Source of the DNA: Flavobacteriales bacterium UBA1820
Lineage (GTDB): Bacteria > Bacteroidota > Bacteroidia > Flavobacteriales > UBA1820
Length of the DNA: 5,022 bases
Assembly (NCBI GenBank): GCA_002314265.1
Contig: DCEW01000009.1
Span: 12,892 to 17,913 of the forward strand
Direction: 5' to 3'
Shown here: piece after piece, positions 1-5,022 of the stretch
Position numbering within the stretch: the first letter of the stretch is position 1
Layout: the number at the start of each line of letters is the position of its first letter
Position numbers and translations under genes: made by a program
The notes under the pieces: model-generated
Database searches by the model: none
What the model was told of the DNA's origin: nothing
The model's input: the letters and a program-made list of their open reading frames with translations, nothing else

Positions 1-1
1 G

Positions 2-24
2 CCGGGGGCTTTTCGTTTGCCCGG
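2..24 (-). terminator. Possible terminator stem downstream of the M16 peptidase gene
   Basis: Just past the peptidase stop codon the minus strand can fold CCGGGC against GCCC-CC-GG around an A-rich loop of nine bases. The stem is G+C-rich but needs a two-base bulge. A T-run after the stem would support an intrinsic terminator, but that stretch lies outside the window. The reverse orientation gives a stem followed only by mixed sequence. The position fits the end of a transcription unit; the call is tentative. Confidence 0.35.
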
Positions 25-39
25 ATACCTGCCGGAGCC

Positions 40-2844
40 TTACTTCTCTTCAGGCAGGCAGAATATCGTTACGCTGTTCTCGCGGTCGATGTATTTGCGG
101 GCCGTATCGCGTATCTTCTGGGCGGAAAGTTCATCGATCCACTTCTTCTGATCGAGAATCTTATCCACCGGTTTACCCAGTTCGTACTGCTGATCCAGTG
201 CAGAGAGCCAGAAATTGTTCTTTTCGATGCTCTCGGCCCACTGAACCAGGTTTTGGGCTTTCTGGTCGGCCACTTCCTTCTCGGTCGGTCCTTCGGTCAG
301 GAGTTTGTCCAGCTCGGACAAAGCACGCTGGCGCAGAGCCTCGTACATTTCGAGGTTGGAAGCGAAGACGATGCGGAAGACGGCTTCTCCGCGCGGAGTA
401 TAAGTAGCCTGACCGATGGCGCCCGGGGAATACGTACCGCCCATTTCCTCGCGCAGGGCGCTGATCAGACGCATCATCAGGATACGGCCGAAGACCTGCA
501 GATCGAAAGCAGCCTGGGAATCGTACTCGACGTCTTTTTTCCAATAGATGTCCACCTGGGCTTTCTCATCGACCCCCTTGTTGAAGGTAGCCGAAACCGG
601 ACCTTTCGGATAGTCGAGATTCATGTCCTTATATTGTTCCTTGACACCTTTGGCCGGCAGGGAAGCCAGGTAAGTCTCTACGAAAGGCTTGATCTGGTCT
701 AGGGTAAAGCTGCCCACGAAGAAGAACGTAAAGTCGTCCGCTCCGGCAAAACGCTCGCGGTAGATCTGTTCGATGCGCGAAAGATCCATCCGGTCGTACT
801 GTTCGGGCAGGTAGAAAGCCGGCAGAGAACGCGGATTGCCGTTGCCCAGCAGTTCCTTTTTCTTGTACTGGAAATAGCTGTCCGGATCGTCCATTGCATT
901 GGCCACGCGGTCCTTCATGTTCTTTTTGTACACCTGGAAGTACTCATCGGTAAAGTTCGGCGCAGTGAAATCCAAGTAGATGAGCTCAAAAGCCTCTTTC
1001 ATGTCTTTCTGGACGAAACGTCCGCTCATCCCCTCGAAATAGGCGGCGATGTACGGCATTACCGACACGTTCTTGCCGGCCAACAGCTTTTGCAGGTCGG
1101 TATCGCGGATGCCGTTTACACCATCCAGAACAGCCGTAGCGTTGGAAACGTTGATGTCATCCTCGGCCGTGTAGAGCGAACGTCCACCCCGGCTGGTAGC
1201 CGAGAAGAGGATCTCGTCGTCCTTGAACGTGGTGGGCTTGAGCACCACCTTGGCACCGTTGGAGAGCGTCCATTCGGTTACACCCACCTCGGCATACGAT
1301 TTTTCCGAAACCACCCGTCCGGCCTGCGGAGCCTGCTCCATCAGCTGGGTAGCGGTCATACCGTCTTCGTAGGGCTGGATCGTCTGGTCTTTTTCCACGG
1401 CATCGAATACCCCGACCAGTTCCTCGGCTGTGGGATAAGGCTGTCCCTCGGGACCCAGGACGATGACCACGCGGTTGTCGTCGGTGATCAGGCTCTTGGA
1501 CAAGGCATTCACCTGCTCCAGGGTAACGGTCGGCAGGGCAGCCTTGATCAGGTTGTACTCGAAAGCGATCCCGGGAATAGGTTCGTGTTCCAGGAAAGCA
1601 CGGATGTACTCATCGACCCGGTTTTCGGACAGGGTCTTGTCGCGGTTGGCATAGCTCTGCTCGTAGCTGGCGAGCAGCATGGCCTTGGCGCGCTCCAATT
1701 CGCCTTCCGTAAAGCCATAACGCTGTGCGCGTTCCGTCTCGGTCAGCAAAGCCTTGAAGGCCTCCATCGAACCTCCGGGGGCACACATGGCTACCGCCAT
1801 GAAGGCATCCGTAGGACGCAGCAGCGACGAATAGCCCGCTCCGGCATACATGAACGGAGCACCCGGTTTCTGGGACATTTCGGTAAGGCGCTGGGAAAGC
1901 ATCAGACCGTAGAGGGTCTTCATGACCGAAGCCACATAGTCGCCTTGCGTTTCGTCGATGCGGGAAGGGATCTTGAACATCACCTGCACCTGCGTGGAGG
2001 ACATTTCCTTGTCAGTTACCACCACGGCTTTCGAGTCGGCATGATGCGGGATCTGGATCTCCTGACGGATGGGAGCTTTTTTCGGGTTTTTGGCCTTGCC
2101 GAAGTGCTCCTGGATGGATTTCTCGACCACAGCCGGGTCGATGTCGCCCACCACGATCAGTGCCATGTTGTCCGGGCGGTACCAGGCGTGGTAAAAGTCG
2201 CGGATCGTCTGGTAGGGGAAGGTCTTGAGGATCTCTTCCTTACCAAGGGGCATACGGTCGGGATACTTGGAACCGTAGAGTAGCACGGGGAAGAATTTCT
2301 CACGCATACGGTCCATCGCCCCCTTGCCCAGGCGCCATTCCTCGAGGATCACACCGCGTTCGTCGTCGATCTCCTGGTCTTCAAAAGCCAGGTGGAAGGC
2401 CCAGTTTTCCATGATGCGCATACCCTCCTCGAATTTGTCGGAAGGGATGGGCAGCATGTACACCGTTTCGTCGAACGAAGTATAGGCATTCAGGTCATTG
2501 CCGAAACGGATACCCATCGACTCGATCTGTTTGACCACGGAGTTGCCGGGGTAGTCCTTCGACCCGTTGAAGGCCATGTGCTCCACGAAGTGGGCCAGGC
2601 CCTGCTGGTCGTCGTTCTCCAATACGCTGCCGGCATTGACCGCCAGACGCAGTTCGACTTTGTTTTCCGGCAGTTTGTTTTGCCGGATGTAGTACGTAAA
2701 TCCGTTTTTGAGCTTGCCCACTTTCACGGCCGAATCTACCGGAAGCGGCGCCGAGGGGTCGTACTGGAACTCCTGGGCAAAAGCCGCGCTCCCACCCCAT
2801 ACGAGCAGGACGGAAAGCAGCGCGATTTTTCGAAGAAAATTCAT
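40..2844 (-). CDS. Secreted M16 family (insulinase/pitrilysin-like) zinc peptidase, PqqL-like
   Basis: A predicted exported zinc metallopeptidase of 934 residues, full length for the two-half M16 proteins of the PqqL type (E. coli PqqL is about this size). Residues 1-23 form a Sec signal peptide: Lys/Arg near the start, a Leu-rich core, and AFA before a likely cut ahead of Gln24. No lipobox Cys is present, so a soluble periplasmic enzyme is expected. The inverted zinc motif HFVEH lies at 85-89 (ligands His85 and His89, catalytic Glu88). The third ligand should come from the ERGVILEEWR segment at 162-171, probably Glu169. The first M16_C domain follows from about 210 (FYHAWYRPDNM, then VVGDID). 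The second half starts near 520, lacks HxxEH, and keeps the substrate-binding segment LREEMGGTY at 797-805 (Arg798, Tyr805). M16 enzymes close around peptides or unfolded chains; the substrate here is unknown. No Shine-Dalgarno precedes the start; the leader is A-rich. It has its own -7 element and appears to be transcribed alone. Confidence 0.95.
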   Translation of the reverse strand: MNFLRKIALLSVLLVWGGSAAFAQEFQYDPSAPLPVDSAVKVGKLKNGFTYYIRQNKLPENKVELRLAVNAGSVLENDDQQGLAHFVEHMAFNGSKDYPGNSVVKQIESMGIRFGNDLNAYTSFDETVYMLPIPSDKFEEGMRIMENWAFHLAFEDQEIDDERGVILEEWRLGKGAMDRMREKFFPVLLYGSKYPDRMPLGKEEILKTFPYQTIRDFYHAWYRPDNMALIVVGDIDPAVVEKSIQEHFGKAKNPKKAPIRQEIQIPHHADSKAVVVTDKEMSSTQVQVMFKIPSRIDETQGDYVASVMKTLYGLMLSQRLTEMSQKPGAPFMYAGAGYSSLLRPTDAFMAVAMCAPGGSMEAFKALLTETERAQRYGFTEGELERAKAMLLASYEQSYANRDKTLSENRVDEYIRAFLEHEPIPGIAFEYNLIKAALPTVTLEQVNALSKSLITDDNRVVIVLGPEGQPYPTAEELVGVFDAVEKDQTIQPYEDGMTATQLMEQAPQAGRVVSEKSYAEVGVTEWTLSNGAKVVLKPTTFKDDEILFSATSRGGRSLYTAEDDINVSNATAVLDGVNGIRDTDLQKLLAGKNVSVMPYIAAYFEGMSGRFVQKDMKEAFELIYLDFTAPNFTDEYFQVYKKNMKDRVANAMDDPDSYFQYKKKELLGNGNPRSLPAFYLPEQYDRMDLSRIEQIYRERFAGADDFTFFFVGSFTLDQIKPFVETYLASLPAKGVKEQYKDMNLDYPKGPVSATFNKGVDEKAQVDIYWKKDVEYDSQAAFDLQVFGRILMMRLISALREEMGGTYSPGAIGQATYTPRGEAVFRIVFASNLEMYEALRQRALSELDKLLTEGPTEKEVADQKAQNLVQWAESIEKNNFWLSALDQQYELGKPVDKILDQKKWIDELSAQKIRDTARKYIDRENSVTIFCLPEEK

Positions 2845-2882
2845 GTCAGTTTGTGTTTTATGGATTTGTTTGTGTGATGATA

Positions 2883-2890
2883 CAAAGGTA
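2883..2890 (-). promoter_or_regulatory. Bacteroidales-type -7 promoter element for the M16 gene
   Basis: The minus strand reads TACCTTTG, an exact fit to the Bacteroidales consensus TAnnTTTG, 38 nt upstream of the M16 start codon. This would give a short A-rich leader of roughly 30 nt. No TTTG or TTG appears at the expected 19-21 nt further upstream, so the -33 half is weak or absent. The site lies between the CPBP stop and the M16 start, which suggests that the peptidase has its own promoter. Confidence 0.6.
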
Positions 2891-2899
2891 AAAGAATTC

Positions 2900-2910
2900 C
2901 GCCCGATTTT
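2900..2910. repeat. Copy 1 of an 11-nt direct repeat (CGCCCGATTTT)
   Basis: The plus-strand 11-mer CGCCCGATTTT also occurs at 3921-3931. The two copies lie in the two intergenic gaps that flank the CPBP protease gene. This copy is 10-20 nt after the CPBP stop and 9 nt upstream of the M16 -7 element, inside the region RNA polymerase or an activator would contact. Its role is unknown and chance is not excluded. Confidence 0.45.
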
Positions 2911-2920
2911 CTCGCCCCGA

Positions 2921-3868
2921 TCAAGGCATCTTGGGAAGCGAAAACGAATCCAGCACCGTCTTTTCCGGACGAACCACGCGTCCCCACAGGTTTACCTTGC
3001 CCCGGAATCCGTACCACGCGCGGCAGATGAGCACGAACACCACCCCGGCCACCGCCATCACCAGCGTATCGGTCCAACCCACTTCGGGAGAAAGATCGCG
3101 GAACACGGCCGCCGTATCGAATACCATGCCGTTGCTGGTAACCAGCAGCGAACTCATCAGGTTGTTGGCAAAGTGCATCCCGGCCGCCAGTTCGATCCCG
3201 TCGTCCTTGATGGCGACAAAGCCCATGATGAGCCCCATCAGGACGTACTGCGGCATGGCGGTCCAGAAACCGAAGGTGTCGATCTCCGGATTGGCCGAGT
3301 GCATCAGCCCGAAGAGCAGCGAAGTAGCCAGCAGGGCGGCCCAACGGTACCGGAACAGCAAGGCCGAACCCTGCATGAGATACCCCCGGAACACGACCTC
3401 TTCAAAGCCCGTCTGGAACGGGAAGAGCACCAATCCCACCAGCAAGAGCGGGAAAAACTTCGACGGTTCGAAATTCAGCACCACGTCGGCATCCGAGAGG
3501 ACCTGCTGAACTGTTACCAGGGTTACCAGAATGCTCCATACCAAAAAGCCGAACCCGAAACGGCGCACGTCCCAGCGCCTCCGCCCGGTGGTATAGTCCA
3601 CAAAGCGTTTCCCCTGAAAAATTCTGGCAAACACCACCAGCGCCAACAGGCCTACCGCAAATGAAAAGAGCATCAAGGCCAGCCCCGCGGTATCCCTCAC
3701 TTGGGAGAGCGCCGCCGTATCCCCGGCCTGGACGGCATCCAGGTTGGTCATCATGGCATAAACGGCAAACGGGATACCTCCCACTTGCGCCAAGACAAAT
3801 ACCAGTACCAGCACCAGCAGGTAGAGATACCACTTGTTTTTACCGATAAAGGATTTTTGGAGAAACAT
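2921..3868 (-). CDS. CPBP family intramembrane glutamic endopeptidase (Rce1/Abi type)
   Basis: A polytopic inner-membrane protein of 315 residues with about eight hydrophobic segments (near 14-38, 61-81, 104-123, 138-155, 176-192, 205-220, 226-243 and 267-286). The conserved CPBP motifs are all present: EEVVFR at 156-161 (Glu156, Glu157, Arg161), FGLMH at 186-190 (His190) and HFANN at 232-236 (His232, Asn236). By analogy with Rce1 these form the glutamate-activated water site inside the membrane, so the protein should be catalytically competent. Family members cleave prenylated proteins in eukaryotes, and in bacteria are linked to bacteriocin immunity, peptide maturation and regulated intramembrane proteolysis; the substrate here is unknown. 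A basic tail of about 30 residues (287-315) probably lies in the cytoplasm. The start is preceded by a run of A and no Shine-Dalgarno, as expected for Bacteroidota. No TAnnTTTG is found in the 80-nt gap upstream, so it is probably transcribed with the HTH and DUF2975 genes. Confidence 0.93.
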   Translation of the reverse strand: MFLQKSFIGKNKWYLYLLVLVLVFVLAQVGGIPFAVYAMMTNLDAVQAGDTAALSQVRDTAGLALMLFSFAVGLLALVVFARIFQGKRFVDYTTGRRRWDVRRFGFGFLVWSILVTLVTVQQVLSDADVVLNFEPSKFFPLLLVGLVLFPFQTGFEEVVFRGYLMQGSALLFRYRWAALLATSLLFGLMHSANPEIDTFGFWTAMPQYVLMGLIMGFVAIKDDGIELAAGMHFANNLMSSLLVTSNGMVFDTAAVFRDLSPEVGWTDTLVMAVAGVVFVLICRAWYGFRGKVNLWGRVVRPEKTVLDSFSLPKMP

Positions 3869-3920
3869 TTTTTTCGATGGTTTTACTTATGGTTTTCTGT
3901 TGATTGCGATGATTTTTCCG

Positions 3921-3931
3921 CGCCCGATTTT
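3921..3931. repeat. Copy 2 of an 11-nt direct repeat (CGCCCGATTTT)
   Basis: An exact copy of the 11-mer at 2900-2910, here in the gap between the HTH and CPBP genes and about 53 nt upstream of the CPBP start. It overlaps an imperfect hairpin (3922-3940). No promoter element is seen beside this copy. Confidence 0.45.
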
Positions 3932-3940
3932 TTATCCGGC
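3922..3940 (-). repeat. Imperfect 7-bp inverted repeat between the HTH and CPBP genes
   Basis: On the minus strand GCCGGAT and ATCGGGC pair with one G-G mismatch around an A5 loop. The hairpin starts 8 nt after the HTH stop codon. No U-run follows, so it is not a convincing intrinsic terminator. It could act as a partial stop, an RNA stabiliser for the upstream genes, or nothing at all. Confidence 0.3.
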
Positions 3941-3948
3941 ATTTATAT

Positions 3949-4176
3949 TCACTCCTCCTCTTCCTGCGGCGCAGACGGCACGTATTCCAGGATTTCCCCC
4001 ACCTGGCAGTCCAACGCCCGGCAGATAGCCGAAAGGGTGGAAAAACGGATGGCTTTCGCCTTACCCGTCTTGAGGATAGACAGGTTGACCGGAGTGATGT
4101 TGACCCGCTCGGCCAATTCGTTGAGGGACATCTTCCGCCGGGCCATTACCACGTCTATGTTTACGATGATCGCCAT
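3949..4176 (-). CDS. Small Cro/C1-type (YozG-like) helix-turn-helix transcriptional regulator
   Basis: A 75-residue DNA-binding protein that is essentially one HTH domain. The N-terminal strand MAIIVNIDVVMARRKM is followed by the helix-turn-helix at about 17-38 (SLNELAERV, then NITPVNLSILKTG). The stretch KAKAIRFSTL at 39-48 and CRALDCQVGEIL at 52-63 are hallmarks of the YozG-like group. The tail ends in four Glu. Such proteins are regularly encoded beside DUF2975 membrane proteins. I chose the ATG at 4174-4176 over an in-frame ATG at 4213-4215 because family members begin with MAIIVN and because GGAGGG lies 6 nt upstream of it; the longer start would add 13 residues inside the DUF2975 gene. 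It lies 13 nt after the DUF2975 stop, so the two are almost surely cotranscribed and perhaps translationally coupled. It may bind the palindrome at 4994-5020 and regulate its own operon (inference). Confidence 0.92.
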   Translation of the reverse strand: MAIIVNIDVVMARRKMSLNELAERVNITPVNLSILKTGKAKAIRFSTLSAICRALDCQVGEILEYVPSAPQEEEE

Positions 4177-4182
4177 AGCCTT

Positions 4183-4188
4183 CCCTCC
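4183..4188 (-). promoter_or_regulatory. Strong Shine-Dalgarno site (GGAGGG) that fixes the HTH start
   Basis: The minus strand reads GGAGGG followed by a 6-nt spacer and ATG. It lies wholly inside the 13-nt gap between the DUF2975 stop and the HTH start. The other three genes in the window have A-rich leaders without such a site, so this one stands out and supports the shorter HTH start. Confidence 0.65.
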
Positions 4189-4189
4189 G

Positions 4190-4894
4190 TTATACCGTCC
4201 ATTTTTGTTCTTCACTCATCGTGTACCCGATGTGGAACACCTCGGCCAGGAACAGGATCACCACGCCGATGAACAGTTCCGGGATCGAATCCACAGGCAC
4301 ACCGGCATCCAGCACCCACTCGCCCTGGGGCGCGTACCGCTGCAGCATCTCGATGGAATTCAGGTGCATCAGGTAGGTTGCTACATCGGAAAGGATCGTA
4401 GCCAGAAGCACCGCCCAGGCCAGCCATTTCATGCAGCGGATCACCTTGTGGGAGAAAACCGTCCCGGCACGCAAACTGCGCCGGATCGAACCCAGGATGA
4501 GAAACAGCAGGACGAAAACCGCTATCTGGCAGAACAGACCCAGGAGTAGCAATACGTACGAAGACAGGATCTTCGGGGTGTAAACCTCCCGCGCATCCGT
4601 TCCCGAAACCAGCACATTGTACGAATATACCCCGGGCGTGCAGACCTGTACCGTACTGTCGGGCGAGGTATAAACCGCCGTTTCCGGCCGGGAAAACAAC
4701 TCCCCGTTCATCACGTCGAAGTCCAGCACGGCAAAAACAGGTTTCCCTTTCGAAGAGGCCATTTCCACGCTCAGGTCCATCCCTTCGGCCACCCCGCGGA
4801 AAAAGCTCAGCGCATTGAGCAGCACCATGCCCACTACCATCGCAAAAAGCCCTATGTACAGCCTGCGTACCCGTCTGATGTTTTGTTTTTCCAT
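4190..4894 (-). CDS. DUF2975 domain-containing membrane protein
   Basis: A 234-residue integral membrane protein with four predicted helices at about 12-32, 113-135, 155-175 and 206-224. The N-terminus is basic (RRVRR at 7-11), placing it in the cytoplasm. The segment after helix 2 (SIRRSLRAGTVFSHKVIRCMKWLAW, quoted in part: RRSLRAGTVFS at 138-148) and the C-terminal end (LAEVFHIGYTMSEEQ, then TV) are typical of DUF2975. The loop between helices 1 and 2 (about 33-112) is roughly 80 residues, should face the periplasm, and looks like a small beta-rich domain. The biochemical function of DUF2975 is unknown; its usual partner is a YozG-like HTH protein, as here 13 nt downstream. A sensor or anchor role controlling that regulator is inferred only. 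The ATG at 4892-4894 follows an A-rich leader without a Shine-Dalgarno; a consensus promoter lies 68 nt upstream. It is the first gene of the probable three-gene operon. Confidence 0.88.
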   Translation of the reverse strand: MEKQNIRRVRRLYIGLFAMVVGMVLLNALSFFRGVAEGMDLSVEMASSKGKPVFAVLDFDVMNGELFSRPETAVYTSPDSTVQVCTPGVYSYNVLVSGTDAREVYTPKILSSYVLLLLGLFCQIAVFVLLFLILGSIRRSLRAGTVFSHKVIRCMKWLAWAVLLATILSDVATYLMHLNSIEMLQRYAPQGEWVLDAGVPVDSIPELFIGVVILFLAEVFHIGYTMSEEQKWTV

Positions 4895-4961
4895 CGTCTT
4901 GTCGGTTTCTTGTCTTCGATAGATGTGCGCTCCGGCCTATTCCCAGCCGTAAAGCACGGGA

Positions 4962-4992
4962 CAAAGATAAAGACGTATTTCTGAAAAACAAA
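4962..4992 (-). promoter_or_regulatory. Bacteroidales housekeeping promoter (-33 TTTG, -7 TATCTTTG) of the DUF2975-HTH-CPBP operon
   Basis: On the minus strand TTTG (4989-4992) is followed after exactly 19 nt by TATCTTTG (4962-4969). Both boxes and the spacing fit the Bacteroidales primary sigma factor consensus (TTTG, 19-21 nt, TAnnTTTG). Transcription should begin a few bases downstream and give a leader of about 60 nt before the DUF2975 start. The leader contains a further TATCG (plus-strand CGATA at 4917-4921), which matches the inner part of the upstream palindrome. Confidence 0.8.
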
Positions 4993-4993
4993 T

Positions 4994-5020
4994 AAAATTT
5001 ATCGTTTTTCGATAAATTTT
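4994..5020. repeat. Perfect 11-bp inverted repeat next to the -33 box; candidate operator
   Basis: AAAATTTATCG (4994-5004) and CGATAAATTTT (5010-5020) are perfect inverse complements separated by TTTTT. The repeat starts 1 nt from the -33 box of the operon promoter. It is AT-rich with two G-C pairs per arm, so it would be a weak RNA hairpin but is a good shape for a dimeric DNA-binding protein, with half-sites one to two helical turns apart. The HTH protein of the same operon is the obvious candidate ligand (inference). It could instead be a bidirectional terminator for a gene outside the window. Confidence 0.6.
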
Positions 5021-5022
5021 TA

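Noticed and set aside
1090..2283. Long plus-strand open frame (397 codons) opposite the M16 gene
   Set aside because: It is antisense to clear M16 sequence with intact motifs; its translation is rich in His, Arg and Gly with no recognisable domain. Open antisense frames are common opposite G+C-biased codons.
2708..3664. Plus-strand open frame (318 codons) spanning the M16 start and most of the CPBP gene
   Set aside because: It crosses the M16 promoter and is antisense to two well-supported genes; the product is low-complexity His/Gln/Arg-rich sequence.
3877..3896. Direct repeat ATGGTTTT (3877-3884 and 3889-3896) upstream of the CPBP start
   Set aside because: Eight bases in a T-rich leader are easily repeated by chance, and no promoter or partner motif lies nearby.
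3949..4215. Longer HTH start at 4215 (88 residues)
   Set aside because: The extra 13 residues overlap the DUF2975 gene, are not typical of the family, and have no ribosome site as good as GGAGGG before 4176.
3701..4549. Plus-strand open frame (282 codons) across CPBP, the HTH gene and DUF2975
   Set aside because: It is antisense to three genes with recognisable families and shows no domain or signal of its own.
2921..4894. Toxin-antitoxin module or phage-defence island
   Set aside because: A small HTH gene next to a membrane gene can suggest this, but the HTH protein is a standard YozG-like DUF2975 partner, and no toxin fold, nuclease, integrase or repeat array is visible.
4212..4991. Minus-strand open frame (259 codons) overlapping DUF2975 in another frame
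   Set aside because: It shares the DNA of the DUF2975 gene, would have to begin upstream of the mapped -7 box, and its translation is Gly/Arg-rich without membrane helices or a known domain.

Overview
The window looks like Bacteroidota chromosome, most likely a GC-rich member of the Bacteroidales such as Alistipes or a relative. Three things point there. Two sites match the Bacteroidales -7 promoter element TAnnTTTG. Most starts have A-rich leaders instead of Shine-Dalgarno sites. The gene families (a roughly 930-residue secreted M16 peptidase, a DUF2975 protein and a YozG-type HTH regulator) are common in that phylum. The genus is an inference from base composition and promoter style, not a match to a known genome.

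Everything real is on the minus strand, so transcription runs from right to left. The right edge (4895-5022) is a control region with a near-ideal promoter and, directly upstream of it, a perfect 11-bp inverted repeat. Then come a four-helix DUF2975 membrane protein (4190-4894), a 75-residue Cro/C1-type HTH regulator (3949-4176) whose start lies 13 nt beyond the DUF2975 stop behind a strong Shine-Dalgarno site, and, after an 80-nt gap without a recognisable promoter, a CPBP-family intramembrane glutamic protease (2921-3868). After a 76-nt gap with its own -7 element comes a long secreted M16 zinc peptidase resembling PqqL (40-2844). A possible terminator stem lies at the left edge.

The first three genes probably form one operon: a membrane protein, a DNA-binding protein that is its likely partner, and a membrane-embedded protease. 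The perfect palindrome is a plausible operator for the HTH protein. The M16 gene seems to be a separate unit, though no clear terminator separates it from the CPBP gene, so read-through is possible. An 11-nt sequence is repeated in the two gaps on either side of the CPBP gene. I see no RNA gene, CRISPR array, insertion sequence or phage gene. The part most worth following up is the DUF2975-HTH-CPBP cassette with its palindrome. The families are known, but what the combination does is not evident from the sequence.
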